Positions 1-9,914 are shown, numbered from the stretch's first letter. The stretch: 64,000 nt of DNA from Promethearchaeota archaeon (GCA_016840085.1 JAEOTA010000058.1:33083-97082), one strand, 5' to 3'. A program made the numbers and translations. Notes: generated from the sequence alone by a model not told the origin.

Positions 1-689
1 ATCGAAGTAGCGGGAGCAGTAGTTTCTATCTCCTGTGATGGAGGGAACATTTCAGTAGGTGCTTCTTCTTCTTTAGTTTTAACTCTTTTGATTTTCTTTT
101 TTTTCCCTCCCTCAGGTTTATACTTTAAACTACCTACAAATCCGCCAAATACTGCTCCAACTAAACATCCTTCTAAGATTGCTGTAAGAACCGCAAGAAT
201 ATACGGTAAATCTGTTAATCCTGATATGATACCATCTAATATTGCTGGTCCAAATGGTACTAATGCAACTAATATAAAATATATAATAGATAAAGGAATA
301 ACATATCCAATTCCAATAGCAAGACTTGTATGGATACCACCTCGAGGTGAGTGAGCAAAAAGACCACTGGTAATAGCACAGCACAAAATCCATGGAACTG
401 TTACAGCTATAACCAATAAAGCATCATCAGGTCGATAAAAAATACACCAGTGAATAGGAAATAGAAATATTAAAGCAAGTCCTATGAATGCACCCGCTAT
501 TATTTCTATAAATGTGCCAGCACCTCCACCTATGAATCCTGTTATAGCACTCAGAGCATCTTCTAAATTTTCAATTAATCCCCCCGTAATAAGACTTGTT
601 AAATTCAAAAATCTAAAAGAAATCCACGCCATAGGAATTAAACATAACATCCCTGCGCATCCTGACCCAATTACTCGTTTCCATCCCAA
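1..689 (-). CDS. Polytopic membrane protein, C-terminus beyond window edge
   Basis: I do not recognise the family. The open frame reads leftward off the window edge, so the C-terminal end is missing. It has about four hydrophobic segments rich in Gly, Ala and Ile, and near the edge it changes to a charged Lys/Glu-rich tail (EGGKKKKIKR, then KTKEEEAPTE) that is probably cytosolic and disordered. No in-frame ATG precedes 650. A TTG at 687-689 has a GAGGGA-like ribosome binding sequence about 8 nt upstream and adds a plausible first segment, so I use it; ATG at 650 is the alternative. An AT-rich stretch around 803-818, read on the minus strand, could be its TATA box. Membrane location is inferred from hydrophobicity only. 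Confidence 0.6.
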   Translation of the reverse strand, partial: MGWKRVIGSGCAGMLCLIPMAWISFRFLNLTSLITGGLIENLEDALSAITGFIGGGAGTFIEIIAGAFIGLALIFLFPIHWCIFYRPDDALLVIAVTVPWILCCAITSGLFAHSPRGGIHTSLAIGIGYVIPLSIIYFILVALVPFGPAILDGIISGLTDLPYILAVLTAILEGCLVGAVFGGFVGSLKYKPEGGKKKKIKRVKTKEEEAPTEMFPPSQEIETTAPATS

Positions 690-933
690 TTTGCATCCCT
701 CTAATATTCCATAGAATTTAACTTCATATTAATTTTTTAAATATCTATTAGTATTTCAAAAGCTCTTTACCTATTTATAATTATGTCTCAAACAAAAACT
801 AATATTTATAAAAATAGGATTTCCATCGTTAAGGTTAAAATTATTATAAATTCCTTATATTATTTATGGAAAAATAGGAAAAACAATAAAAAAATAATAT
901 TAAAAAATTGATGTAAAATTAAGGTTAATGAAT

Positions 934-1620
934 CTATTGTATTTTTGTAATTCTACCATTATCCATACGAATTGTTTTTGTTCCATATTTAGATAAATCT
1001 CTATGAGTTACAACAATAACAGTAGTCTCCATCTCTTTATTTATTTTTGTCAATAGGTCCATAATTTCCTTTTCGGAGGTTGGGTCCAAATCACCACTAG
1101 GTTCATCTGCTAAAATTACCCTTGGACGATGGATGATTGCTCTAGCGATTGCACATCTTTGTTGTTCTCCGCCAGACATTTGAACAGGATAATGGTCTTT
1201 TCTAGCAAGTAGATTTACATCTCTTAAAGCAGTAATACCTCTGTTTTCAATTTCTTTTTGTCGTAATACAGTTGGCCATAAAACTGCTTCTACATTCTCA
1301 ATTGCAGTCAAAGTATTAACTAGATTAAAATCTTGAAATACAAATCCAATTTTTTGACGTCTAAGTCTGCTTAATCTGTCTTCTGTTGCTCTAGCGATAT
1401 TTTCTCCATCAAATATGATTCTACCAGAATCTGGTAAGTCTAAACCCGATAAAACATTAAGAAGTGTAGATTTACCGCACCCTGTAGGACCTTGAATAAT
1501 AACAAATTCTCCTGATTTAATTTTTAAATTAACATCTGCTAAAGCTCGAATAATTGCTCCAGCTCTTCTATATTCCTTATTTACGTCAATTGCGTCAATC
1601 ATAATATTTTTTTCTGACAT
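934..1620 (-). CDS. ABC transporter ATPase, LolD/MacB/FtsE type
   Basis: Cytosolic ATP-hydrolysing subunit of an ABC system of the LolD/MacB/FtsE class, which drives FtsX-like permeases that act mechanically or in lipoprotein/peptide export. Visible motifs in order: Walker A GPTGCGKST, a Q-loop in FVFQDFN, signature MSGGEQQR, Walker B VILADEPSGDLD and the switch histidine in VVTHRDL. The length is normal for the family. The ATG at 1620 is preceded by GAGGGA, so I prefer it; an in-frame GTG at 1644 would overlap the end of the upstream permease gene by 8 nt. The permease at 1637-2179 is the obvious partner and the two are surely co-transcribed. The substrate cannot be read from sequence. Confidence 0.9.
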   Translation of the reverse strand: MSEKNIMIDAIDVNKEYRRAGAIIRALADVNLKIKSGEFVIIQGPTGCGKSTLLNVLSGLDLPDSGRIIFDGENIARATEDRLSRLRRQKIGFVFQDFNLVNTLTAIENVEAVLWPTVLRQKEIENRGITALRDVNLLARKDHYPVQMSGGEQQRCAIARAIIHRPRVILADEPSGDLDPTSEKEIMDLLTKINKEMETTVIVVTHRDLSKYGTKTIRMDNGRITKIQ

Positions 1621-1636
1621 TTTTTTTAATCCCTCT

Positions 1637-2179
1637 TTACTCACCTACTTTTTTAAGTGCAATAATTGGTCTTACTTTCAGTACTTTCCTATATGCTACA
1701 ATAAATGCGAGTATTTGAACTACAATAAATAACGCACTTGTAATTATAACTGGAAGTAATCCAACTAGGATTTCATTAATATTTAGTAAAAAATCAGCTG
1801 AGTGTAAATAAGCTAGAGCCGCAGTATAATGAAACAATACTTCAATTACAACGAAAAAACCTATAAAAGTAGTAAATAAGATCATCCCTGATACAAGAGC
1901 CAAAATATTTTTATTAGTGTAACCTATACATTTGAACGTTGCCCATACACGTCTTTTTCTGGAAACTAGAATCCATGCATAAAGTAATGAAAGAAATAAA
2001 GAAGTACCAAAGAAAATAGCAAGGAAGTATTCTGCTCCCACTAGCTCTCCATTAACTGCTAATTCCCAGAAGAGACTCGTTAAGAATATTAATATCGTAT
2101 ATATAAGTGTAAATATTGTAAAAACTTTCTTTTCTCGTAATGATAAAAGAATCGCCTTTCTCCACATTCTTAAAGCCAA
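1637..2179 (-). CDS. Small FtsX/MacB-like permease subunit
   Basis: Integral membrane partner of the adjacent ABC ATPase. At 180 aa it is much shorter than MacB or LolC/E permeases (about 400 aa). It has a basic N-terminus, about four membrane segments (roughly residues 18-38, 50-70, 95-118 and 135-160) and a C-terminal ...VRPIIALKKVGE tail. The tail resembles the end of FtsX-family permeases, where R-P-x-x-A-L/I-R is common. The large extracellular domain is absent, so this looks like a minimal permease made of the FtsX core only. It is the first gene of a two-gene operon. The FtsX assignment rests on the ATPase type and the tail motif, so it is probable rather than certain. Confidence 0.7.
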   Translation of the reverse strand: MALRMWRKAILLSLREKKVFTIFTLIYTILIFLTSLFWELAVNGELVGAEYFLAIFFGTSLFLSLLYAWILVSRKRRVWATFKCIGYTNKNILALVSGMILFTTFIGFFVVIEVLFHYTAALAYLHSADFLLNINEILVGLLPVIITSALFIVVQILAFIVAYRKVLKVRPIIALKKVGE

Positions 2180-2287
2180 ATATCTTCACCGTGATTTTTT
2201 CATTATTTATTTTTAAATTATATTTAAATTTATAATTGATTTTATTTATTTTATTATAACAATTTAATAATAAATAATTTGGTCATA

Positions 2288-2692
2288 ATGTCTGCTAATA
2301 TTGAGAATATTATTGATGAGTTATTGAATGAAGAACAGAACATTTTTGGTATAGCAATTATAAGTAAAAGTGGTGATTTACTCACTCAAACTGAAAATTG
2401 GAATTTAACTAATAATCTTAGCCAAATCAATGAGCTTCTTAACCAGAAGTTGGAACTTGGTGAAAAGGGAATCACAAGTATCACAATTCAAGGAATTAAG
2501 TATATGATCGTTGAAAATACAGAAGAAAGAAAAATTGGTACTAATATAACGGGTCAAGGGCATTTAATTATTTGCCCGATTCCGATTGGCGGAACAGGAG
2601 CACTTGTATGTTACATAAATCCAAGGATAGGACCGAGGGATGCACTTTTCAATGTGCAAGAATATGCTAAGAAATTAAATGATTTAGTATAA
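2288..2692 (+). CDS. Profilin-like protein (Asgard profilin)
   Basis: A single-domain protein of about 134 aa with the order expected of profilin: an N-terminal helix (IENIIDELL), two strands (FGIAIISKSGDLLTQTENW), a helix, then IQGIKYMI, a GQGHLI strand, ALVCYINP and a C-terminal helix (VQEYAKKLNDLV). The G-x-KY step followed by a final amphipathic helix is the profilin pattern, and Asgard profilins are known to bind actin in vitro. The main alternative is a roadblock/LC7 domain, which is about as long but normally has its long helix before the last three strands. An upstream TTG at 2279 is possible; ATG at 2288 gives the natural N-terminus. It would be a cytosolic actin regulator if the call is right. 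Confidence 0.68.
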   Translation: MSANIENIIDELLNEEQNIFGIAIISKSGDLLTQTENWNLTNNLSQINELLNQKLELGEKGITSITIQGIKYMIVENTEERKIGTNITGQGHLIICPIPIGGTGALVCYINPRIGPRDALFNVQEYAKKLNDLV

Positions 2693-2709
2693 ATCTTTTT
2701 ATAATTCCT

Positions 2710-3825
2710 TTAAATAAAACTCCAGTGATCTGATAAAAGCTTTTTCAATGCAGATTTAATTTTTTTTATATCATGTTTTTTTGAATTATTTGAGAATTGT
2801 AGGTTTTCAAAGGACGGAGGTCTATAACTTTCCTTTAATAAAGCTTTAAAAACAGAATAAATACAAACCGGTAAACCAATTAGGCTATACCCTCCCTCAA
2901 GAATATAGACTAATTTTCCTTCGCATATCTCTTCAGCAATTCTTAATATAATTTCAGAGAACCGATAATATGACACTGACGTTAATAGACAATTTCCTAT
3001 AGGATCATCAAAATACATATCAAATCCGGCAGCAATAATGATTAGATCTGGCTGAAATTCTTTCAAAAGGGGGTCAACTATTTCTATAAACTCTAGAAAT
3101 TCTTGATCTGATGTGTTCATGGGGAGTGGAAAGTTAACATTTCTACCAAGGCCCTCTCCTGCTCCCAATTCATTAATAAACCCAATATCTCCTTCAACAA
3201 AATCAAATTCATGAATAGAAAAATATAATACATTAGGATCCTCATAGAAATATTGAGCAAGCCCATCTCCAAAATGAGCATCTATGTCAATTATAGCAAT
3301 TTTTTTATTATATTGGAGTTTTTCCCGAAGATATATTATAGAGTTTGCTATGTTATTAAAGATACAAAGTCCTGAAGCTTTTTCTCGCAAGGCATGATGA
3401 CCAGGAGGTCTTATAAGTGCAAAAGCTTGATTTACTTCATTTTTAATCACACTTTCGATTGATTTGATTGCTCCTCCGACTGCTTTTTTAGCCAATTCAA
3501 AAGTATCTTCAGTAATAAATACTTCTTCACCTAACAATCCATTTCCTCTATTTGAGAGATTTCTGATTGAGTCTATATGATATTTAGTATGTGCTAAACG
3601 AATTATTTCTTCTTCCACTTTCATAGGCTCAATCTTGACAATTCTCTCATTTTCAAACACTGCTTTTTCTTTTAAATAACTTAAAATTGATTTTATCCTT
3701 AAAGGGGTCTCATAGGAGAGAAATATGGGATATGGATAAGGTGGCATGTTTTTAGTGGCAAAATCATCATCAACAATTATTCCAATTTTATTATTTCTTC
3801 TCATCTTAAAATCATCAAAAGTCAA
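2710..3825 (-). CDS. Histone deacetylase superfamily protein
   Basis: Zn-dependent deacetylase of the HDAC/acetylpolyamine amidohydrolase/AcuC superfamily, which removes acetyl groups from lysine or polyamines. Catalytic features are all visible: RPPGHHA with the tandem histidines H143-H144, the metal-binding DIDAHFGDG (D182, H184), GFDMYFDDP with the third ligand D269, and the transition-state tyrosine in LEGGYS (Y313). At 371 aa it is a full-length single domain, and nothing indicates membrane attachment. It converges with the profilin-like gene, the two stop codons lying 17 nt apart. The true substrate in archaea is unknown; many archaea use such enzymes on acetylated chromatin or metabolic proteins, so histone action is only an inference. 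Confidence 0.9.
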   Translation of the reverse strand: MTFDDFKMRRNNKIGIIVDDDFATKNMPPYPYPIFLSYETPLRIKSILSYLKEKAVFENERIVKIEPMKVEEEIIRLAHTKYHIDSIRNLSNRGNGLLGEEVFITEDTFELAKKAVGGAIKSIESVIKNEVNQAFALIRPPGHHALREKASGLCIFNNIANSIIYLREKLQYNKKIAIIDIDAHFGDGLAQYFYEDPNVLYFSIHEFDFVEGDIGFINELGAGEGLGRNVNFPLPMNTSDQEFLEFIEIVDPLLKEFQPDLIIIAAGFDMYFDDPIGNCLLTSVSYYRFSEIILRIAEEICEGKLVYILEGGYSLIGLPVCIYSVFKALLKESYRPPSFENLQFSNNSKKHDIKKIKSALKKLLSDHWSFI

Positions 3826-3910
3826 AAATACCTAAATTATTATAATAACATTGACATACATTTATTTTAAATAAATTTGAATTTTAATACTCAAGAAAAA
3901 TGTGATTATA

Positions 3911-6127
3911 ATGGAAGCTATAGAAAGTTTCTTTATGATATTTTTAAATGCACTGCCTATTATAGTTCTAATTATTCCCTTATTCTTCATATGGAAAAAA
4001 ACTATAGGTAAATTGTATTTTAGAGTAGCCCTAGGAATTGTAGTATTTTATTTGATTTATTGGGTCCTCCCAATAATTTTTCAGATAGGTGACACTCCTA
4101 ATGAATTAGTGACATCACCATCAGAAGAAGGGGATATTGTGTGTGGGATCGGCTATATTTTCGCACATTTTGGCTCACTTATAGCACAATTTTTTTCCTA
4201 CCCAATAATAACATTACCATTTATCTTTTTTATTGCTCCATTCATTTCTTTAATCTTCTTTTGGAACCGATTAAGGAAGGAAGAAGGAACATTAATTTCA
4301 AATTTAGAACAAGTAAGTTATGAAATAAAAGAAAGTCCATTAGAAAGAGCTAAAAATGGATTGATTAGAAACAACTGGTCCCGAGAAAAAGAAATTCTGA
4401 AATTAATGATAGTTCTGTTGCCTATTTCTCTCTACCTTTTACAAGTCATACTTGAAATTTCTAATTTACAAAACGAATCATTAACTACTGGTGAAACTGC
4501 TTTAGGATGGTTTTTAGAAATACTCTTTGTATATATAGCAATCTTCATTTTTAGCATTGAATTATTATTTTCAAGTCAAATTGCTTTAAAGGGTAGATTT
4601 TTTGGTGAACAAATTAGAGATCAAATCTACAAAAGTTTATATACAATTGGAGCACCAATGTCAATCTTTTCTATTATTCTATTTGCCATCCATTATGAAG
4701 CATCAATTGTAATAATTATCTACTTTTTCGCTTATTTCATAATGGCATCTATAATATTTATTTTATTCCTTGATATCTTTGAACCTATCTCGATTTTAAT
4801 CTTCATCAAGATGATTAATTGGTGGAAAAATAGAAAGAAAAATAAAATTAATACCCAGAATTTTTATTATATATTAATCTTTGGTGCGTTGGGGCTGGTA
4901 GTTTACTTTATATCAAATTTAATATTAACCAATTTTGTCTATACTCCACTTTTTGGAGGACCTGGTTCTTTAGAAGAAACAAGAATCTATACAGCAGGAG
5001 AATATACCACAAATAATCCAGAATTTTCTCATGTTTTACAATTTGATTTATTAATAATTTATGGAATTTTAATAACTGAAATAATCCCTGCCATCATTCT
5101 AACCATATTTTTGGTTTATGGGTTAAAATTCTTGAAGAGTATAGGAGTAGGTATAATAGTTTATCTTCCTGTAGTAATAACACTTTCCATTCTTATTGTC
5201 ATTGGTAGCGGGGATATTTATTGGTTAACAGGACAAACTAGTTATACTAGAGTTTTTGGATTTGATTTCTATACTTTAAGAACTGCGAGTTTACAAGCAA
5301 ATCTACCAGATTTATTAAACATATTAGCAACACCTTATTTATACACACGTTATATCTTTAACATTATACTATGGAGTTTGTTAATTTATTATTTTAGAAA
5401 AGAATTCAGAATCAAAAATATCCCTATAGGTGAAGAACGTATCGAAAAAATAGTTTTTTCTAATGTTAGCGATTTTCTTTCTTATGATGCTTACACTGAA
5501 AATAAAGAAGACTATTTAGTTTCTAAGAAAGAAGATGTTGTTACAAAATACATAGATCAAGAACGGGAAGAAATAAAAACCATAATAAATAAAATTGAAA
5601 ATGATAGATCATTAGAAGAAATTAAACCAGTTGATGATAATGAGAAAAAGCGATTCTATTTTACTTTAAGATATCTTTATCAAAATAACTTCATTACAAT
5701 CTGGAAGCCAGAATTAAGCTATATTTATGAACGTGTTGAAAAACAAGGACTTTATATAATATACGATGATGGGCGAGGAGTTTATAATTATACTTTTCAA
5801 AAAGATGTTGATCAAGATCCTGGTTTAGTGTCTGGAATGTTTTCTGCTATTACTTCATTTGTAAAAGAAATGACTAAGTCTACTGAAGCTTTGAAAAAAA
5901 TAGACCATGGAGACATTACAATTCTTTTAGAGTATGGTAATAAAATATTCGGAGCTCTCTTTATAAAAGGGACTCAAAGTTCAGAAGTACGATCACCCTT
6001 AAAAGAATTAGTTAGCAAATTTGAAGCACAATATTCAGATATATTAAAAGACTGGACCGGATCACTCGATCACTTTAAAAAAGATGTTAACGATAAACTA
6101 GTAGAAGATGTTTTTAAAGAAGAATAA
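3911..6127 (+). CDS. Large polytopic membrane protein with C-terminal longin-like domain
   Basis: Unrecognised membrane protein of about 740 aa. Residues 1 to about 510 hold roughly a dozen hydrophobic helices separated by short loops. Around residue 515 the chain becomes soluble and charged. The last 127 residues (from about 615) read as a compact alpha/beta domain: two strands (GLYIIYDDG, GVYNYTF), a helix (GMFSAITSFVKEM), three strands (HGDITILLEYG, IFGALFIKG) and two final helices. This order matches longin/roadblock-type folds and resembles the N-terminus of the protein at 26766-27686. It may therefore be a membrane receptor with a cytosolic regulatory module, which is inference. GTG at 3902 is an alternative start. 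No operon partner is evident. Confidence 0.75.
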   Translation: MEAIESFFMIFLNALPIIVLIIPLFFIWKKTIGKLYFRVALGIVVFYLIYWVLPIIFQIGDTPNELVTSPSEEGDIVCGIGYIFAHFGSLIAQFFSYPIITLPFIFFIAPFISLIFFWNRLRKEEGTLISNLEQVSYEIKESPLERAKNGLIRNNWSREKEILKLMIVLLPISLYLLQVILEISNLQNESLTTGETALGWFLEILFVYIAIFIFSIELLFSSQIALKGRFFGEQIRDQIYKSLYTIGAPMSIFSIILFAIHYEASIVIIIYFFAYFIMASIIFILFLDIFEPISILIFIKMINWWKNRKKNKINTQNFYYILIFGALGLVVYFISNLILTNFVYTPLFGGPGSLEETRIYTAGEYTTNNPEFSHVLQFDLLIIYGILITEIIPAIILTIFLVYGLKFLKSIGVGIIVYLPVVITLSILIVIGSGDIYWLTGQTSYTRVFGFDFYTLRTASLQANLPDLLNILATPYLYTRYIFNIILWSLLIYYFRKEFRIKNIPIGEERIEKIVFSNVSDFLSYDAYTENKEDYLVSKKEDVVTKYIDQEREEIKTIINKIENDRSLEEIKPVDDNEKKRFYFTLRYLYQNNFITIWKPELSYIYERVEKQGLYIIYDDGRGVYNYTFQKDVDQDPGLVSGMFSAITSFVKEMTKSTEALKKIDHGDITILLEYGNKIFGALFIKGTQSSEVRSPLKELVSKFEAQYSDILKDWTGSLDHFKKDVNDKLVEDVFKEE

Positions 6128-6244
6128 AAATTAGATTCCTCTTTTTTCCAAATTTTTTTTAGAATTATTCAGGAATAGGAGCAACTGTTCACTTTATTAT
6201 GTTTTTTTTATTAAATTTTTTTACATTATTTTTCATTTATTATT

Positions 6245-6712
6245 CTAATGCCTGAAAACAGATCTAATACGATCATCTATTTTTAATCTTAGATCTCCAA
6301 GAATCTCATCAATTTGAGGTATAAAATTTTTAAAGTATTTAGGTTTTTTCGAAAAAAAATCATTTATAGCATAGTGATTGAGAAACTCAGAATTTATTTC
6401 TTGTAAATGTTTTTTTACAAAACTATGATTTGTACCCTTCTCAATAATGGCAAATGATAATAATGGCTCAGGTTCACTAGCTAGTTTACTTGGTAATTGA
6501 ACCATTTTGTAATAACAGACAATTTCAAAACTCGAGAGTGATATTACTTTAATTTTATCACCAAATACTTCGCTAATGAAATCTTTTAATCCAGCTAGAA
6601 ATCTAGCACGTATGTTAGGATCTAATATCTTATCTGAAGATGAATAATACTTAATATCAACTAAATTTTTCAAACCGAGGTTAATTCCAACTTCTAAAAC
6701 CGCCATACTCAA
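6245..6712 (-). CDS. Small longin-like domain protein
   Basis: Single-domain soluble protein of 155 aa that I cannot name. Its predicted order is strand (AVLEVGINLG), helix (IRARFLAGLKDFISEVFG), two strands (KIKVISLSSFEIVCYYKMV), a further strand (LLSFAIIEKG) and two helices (SFVKKHLQEINSEFLNHY and IPQIDEILGDLRLKI). That is close to a longin/roadblock topology; such small proteins are numerous in Asgard archaea, where they are thought to partner small GTPases. No catalytic motif is visible. It stands alone, convergent with the membrane protein gene ending at 6127. The coding call is firm from length and amino-acid composition; the fold is inference. Confidence 0.6.
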   Translation of the reverse strand: MSMAVLEVGINLGLKNLVDIKYYSSSDKILDPNIRARFLAGLKDFISEVFGDKIKVISLSSFEIVCYYKMVQLPSKLASEPEPLLSFAIIEKGTNHSFVKKHLQEINSEFLNHYAINDFFSKKPKYFKNFIPQIDEILGDLRLKIDDRIRSVFRH

Positions 6713-6962
6713 ACTTTTAAAATCTTTCCAATAATTTTAATATTAGACTTTTTAGTGGATCCATAAAAAATGCATATATAATTCATTTCTTCTGGATTTA
6801 TGATAGGAATTGATAAATCAAGAAATTTCAATTTATAACTTTATTATTTGATTAAGTTCTTAAAATTTTACGTAGACAATAGTTGAATAACTATTTATTT
6901 CAATCTAATGAATAGACTGATTTAAAAAATAAATAAAAAGGAAAAATTTAGGAAATATAATT

Positions 6963-9578
6963 TCAATCTTTCTTTATTTTTTTGCTTAAAAGGATTGATA
7001 CAATGGATAGAATACCAAGTAGAATGAAAAGATTATATCCTGGAATTGCCCCATCTTTTTTTCGTTTTGGTTCTGGCTCTGGCTCTGGCTCAGGCTCAGG
7101 TTCAGTTTCTGGTTCAGGCTGGGGATCTGGACCATCATCCCAAATTGGAAACCTATCCTGACTTCCTGCTTTACCATCAATAATATATGGAGTATCTCCT
7201 ATACCGTCATCATTAGCATCGACACCACCATAATCATCCCAATAATTTCCTATCGTTCCATTATCCCAACGATTATTTGAACCATCATCATACGCATTGA
7301 GAGTATTATTAAAATAATTAAGATAAATTGCATTCCAAGAACTACCCTCATCTAAATATATCCCTGAGTCTATATTATTATTAACGCTGTTTCCCGAAAT
7401 GTCGTTAAATTCACTATTATTTAAATATATCCCATAACCATTGTAGTTTACAATATTTTCCGAAATCTTTTTACAATCACTATAATATAAATATAAACCA
7501 TATTCGTTATTATTTACTGTATTTCCTGAAACAATGTGATTATACCCCCTTAAATATATCCCATGTGTGTTGTAATTTGCGGTGTTTCCTAGAATGATAT
7601 TATTATATCCCCCTAAATTTATCCCACGTGTGTTGTAATTTACGGTGTTTCCTGTGATGGTATTCCAGTCACAATCATAATATAAATATATCCCCTGCGT
7701 GTTGTAATTTGCGATGTTTCCCGAAATGTTGTTATTATCAATATTTTCCCTTAAATATATCCCTACGTTAGTATTATTATTTACGGTGTTTCCCGTAATG
7801 GTATTCCACTCACAAGAATACCGTAAATATATACCATATTCGTTATTATTTACGGTATTTCCTGAAATATTGTTATTATCACTGTAACCTAAATAAATAC
7901 CTGAATATCTATTATTATTTGCGGTATTTCCCGAAATGTTAGTATTAATACAATTATCTAAATGTATCCCTGAGTCGGTATTATTATTTACGGTGTTTCC
8001 CAAAATGATGGTATTATCTCCCCCTAAATATATACCATATTCGTTATTGTTCACTATATTTCCTGAAATGTTGTTAGTATTGCTATTTTCTAAATATATC
8101 CCTGAGTCTGTATTATTATTTGCGGTATTTCCCAAAATGTTATTAGTATTACTATTATTTAAAAAAATCCCATTCCAATTGTAATTTGCGATATTTCCCG
8201 AAATGTCATTATTAATTCCCTCTAAATATATTCCATATGCGCTGTTATTATTAGCAATGTTTCCCGAAATGTTGTTATTATTACACCCAGAAAAGAAGTA
8301 CATCCCATATTCGTTATTATTTACTGAATTTCCCGAAATGTTGTTAATATTACTAGTACCTAAATATATCCCTGAGTCTGTATTATTATTTGCGGTATTT
8401 CCCGAAATGTCGTTATCATTACACCCATAATGTAAGTATATCCCGGATTCTGTATTATTATTTGCGGTATTTCCCGAAATGGTGTTATTATCGCTATTAC
8501 CTAAATATATCCCATTTTTGTTGTTATTTACGATATTTCCTGAAATGTTGGTAGTATGACTAGTACCTAAATATATCCCTGAGTCTATATTATTATTAAC
8601 AGTGTTTCCCGAAACAATGTTATGATCATTATTTCCCCCTAAATATATCCCACGTGTGTTGTAATTTGCGGTGTGTCCCGAAATGTCGTTATTATTATTA
8701 TTTTGCATTAAATGTATCCCATTTTTGTTATTATTTACGATATTTCCTGAAATGTCGTTATTATTATTATTTTGAAATAAATATATCCCATAATCATTGT
8801 CATATGCGATGTTTCCCGAAATATTGTTATTATTACTATTCTCCCATAAAGTTATCCCATAACCATTGTCATATGCGATGTTTCCCGAAATGTTGTTAGA
8901 ATCACTATGATATAAACATATCCCACTCCCACTATTATTATTGGCAATATTCCCTGAAATTGTATTCGAATCGCAATTGTCCCGTAAATATATCCCCCTC
9001 CAGCTATAACTTACGTTATTTCTTGAAATGATATTCCCATTGCAACTAACAAATAAGTGTATTCCAAAATTTATGTTATTACTAGCAATGTTTTCCGAAA
9101 TGTTGTTATTATCACTGTTATATAAATATATCCCATTAGCAGAGTTTCCCGAACAATTGTTTCCTGTTAAAATTCCGTTAGTAGTGTTGTATAATCTTAT
9201 TCCTTCTGCATAATTATAGACTGTGCAATTTCTAAGTGTAAAATATTCATTAGAATCTTCAATGCGTATACCAGAACCACTACCACCAATTATCGTAACA
9301 TTTTCAATAATATAAACTCCATTATCAATATAACACCAATCAAAGTTTGAAGCAGTAAAAGACCAATTTTTATCAGGATCACTATCATCAATATGTATAT
9401 TTGTTTCAATATAACCACCCGTTGTTTTCGGACTTTTGAAATTAGTTTCATCTCGAAATTCTATAGGTCCCTCATTTTCCCCTTGAATATTAAAGATATT
9501 ATAATTGTAGATACTCAAAAATACAAAAACTATCCCAAAAGTTATTATAATTATTTTTATTTTGCTTTTTTTTCTCAT
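6963..9578 (-). CDS. NosD-type right-handed beta-helix surface protein
   Basis: Predicted extracellular protein of 871 aa. A basic N-terminus and hydrophobic segment (IIIITFGIVFVFLSIY) form a signal or anchor. The body is about 25-30 repeats of about 23 aa built on GIYLxxSxNNxISGN and NNN blocks, typical of NosD/PbH1 beta helices. Near the end is the NosD-family module YLNYFNNTLNAYDDGSNN, then VDANDDGIGDTPY, an Asp-rich loop likely to bind calcium. A short Pro-Glu repeat linker leads to IPGYNLFILLG, a hydrophobic helix and KKIKKD, a tail that looks like a sorting or anchor signal. Function is probably carbohydrate binding or a surface-layer role. Its tandem paralogue follows at 9915-12734. 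Confidence 0.9.
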   Translation of the reverse strand: MRKKSKIKIIIITFGIVFVFLSIYNYNIFNIQGENEGPIEFRDETNFKSPKTTGGYIETNIHIDDSDPDKNWSFTASNFDWCYIDNGVYIIENVTIIGGSGSGIRIEDSNEYFTLRNCTVYNYAEGIRLYNTTNGILTGNNCSGNSANGIYLYNSDNNNISENIASNNINFGIHLFVSCNGNIISRNNVSYSWRGIYLRDNCDSNTISGNIANNNSGSGICLYHSDSNNISGNIAYDNGYGITLWENSNNNNISGNIAYDNDYGIYLFQNNNNNDISGNIVNNNKNGIHLMQNNNNNDISGHTANYNTRGIYLGGNNDHNIVSGNTVNNNIDSGIYLGTSHTTNISGNIVNNNKNGIYLGNSDNNTISGNTANNNTESGIYLHYGCNDNDISGNTANNNTDSGIYLGTSNINNISGNSVNNNEYGMYFFSGCNNNNISGNIANNNSAYGIYLEGINNDISGNIANYNWNGIFLNNSNTNNILGNTANNNTDSGIYLENSNTNNISGNIVNNNEYGIYLGGDNTIILGNTVNNNTDSGIHLDNCINTNISGNTANNNRYSGIYLGYSDNNNISGNTVNNNEYGIYLRYSCEWNTITGNTVNNNTNVGIYLRENIDNNNISGNIANYNTQGIYLYYDCDWNTITGNTVNYNTRGINLGGYNNIILGNTANYNTHGIYLRGYNHIVSGNTVNNNEYGLYLYYSDCKKISENIVNYNGYGIYLNNSEFNDISGNSVNNNIDSGIYLDEGSSWNAIYLNYFNNTLNAYDDGSNNRWDNGTIGNYWDDYGGVDANDDGIGDTPYIIDGKAGSQDRFPIWDDGPDPQPEPETEPEPEPEPEPEPKRKKDGAIPGYNLFILLGILSIVSILLSKKIKKD

Positions 9579-9914
9579 TACATTTCACAGAAAAATTATC
9601 AGATTATGTAAAAAATTGACAATTATGTATTTAACACTTTTGTATATAATTTATTGCAATTTTCGCAATATCGGAAAACTACATTCAGAAGAGAATTAGA
9701 ATTCTATTAAATATTCAGTTCGAAATAATTGGACAATTTTAAAAAATCTTAAAAATAAGAAAAGTATTATTTTTTTAATTATATAACTTCACTTGTTTAA
9801 TTAACTAATTTTTAAGAATTTACTTAGACAATAGTTGAATACCAATTTATTTTAATCTAATGAATAGACTGATTTAAAAAATAAATAAAAAGGAAAAATT
9901 TAGGAATTATAATT
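9579..9914. other. Intergenic region between the two tandem NosD-type genes
   Basis: No coding potential is seen. It contains the 5' flank of the gene at 6963-9578, including the 31-nt shared element at 9615-9645. It also contains the junction between duplication units near 9796-9824 and the 3' flank of the next gene from 9825. Confidence 0.7.
9615..9645 (-). promoter_or_regulatory. Conserved 31-nt upstream element, copy 1
   Basis: A 31-nt sequence identical to those at 12771-12801 and 23857-23887. It begins exactly 37 nt upstream of the start codon of its NosD-type gene, as in the other two copies. Read on the minus strand it contains GTTAAATACATAATT, a plausible TATA-box core with flanking recognition sequence. 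I infer a shared promoter or 5' leader. Confidence 0.7.

Larger units (their letters stand above)
6873..9795. repeat. Tandem duplication unit A (NosD-type gene with both flanks)
   Basis: This segment and 9825-12952 are two diverged copies of one unit made of a 3' flank, a whole gene and a 5' flank. The 3' flanks share runs such as TAGACAATAGTTGAATA and AATGAATAGACTGATTTAAA before the gene ends. The 5' flanks share the 31-nt element and ACTACATTCAGAAGAGAATTAGA, and both end in ATATAACTTCACTTG. The similarity therefore extends beyond the coding region on both sides, which shows duplication of the whole transcription unit. Confidence 0.85.

Noticed and set aside
7936..8899. Long plus-strand open frames opposite the NosD-type genes (also 11281-12153)
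   Set aside because: They are antisense shadows of a regular 23-aa repeat; the repeated PKYIPE/LLFAVFPEM pattern is the complement of the GIYLGGN/ISGN repeat.
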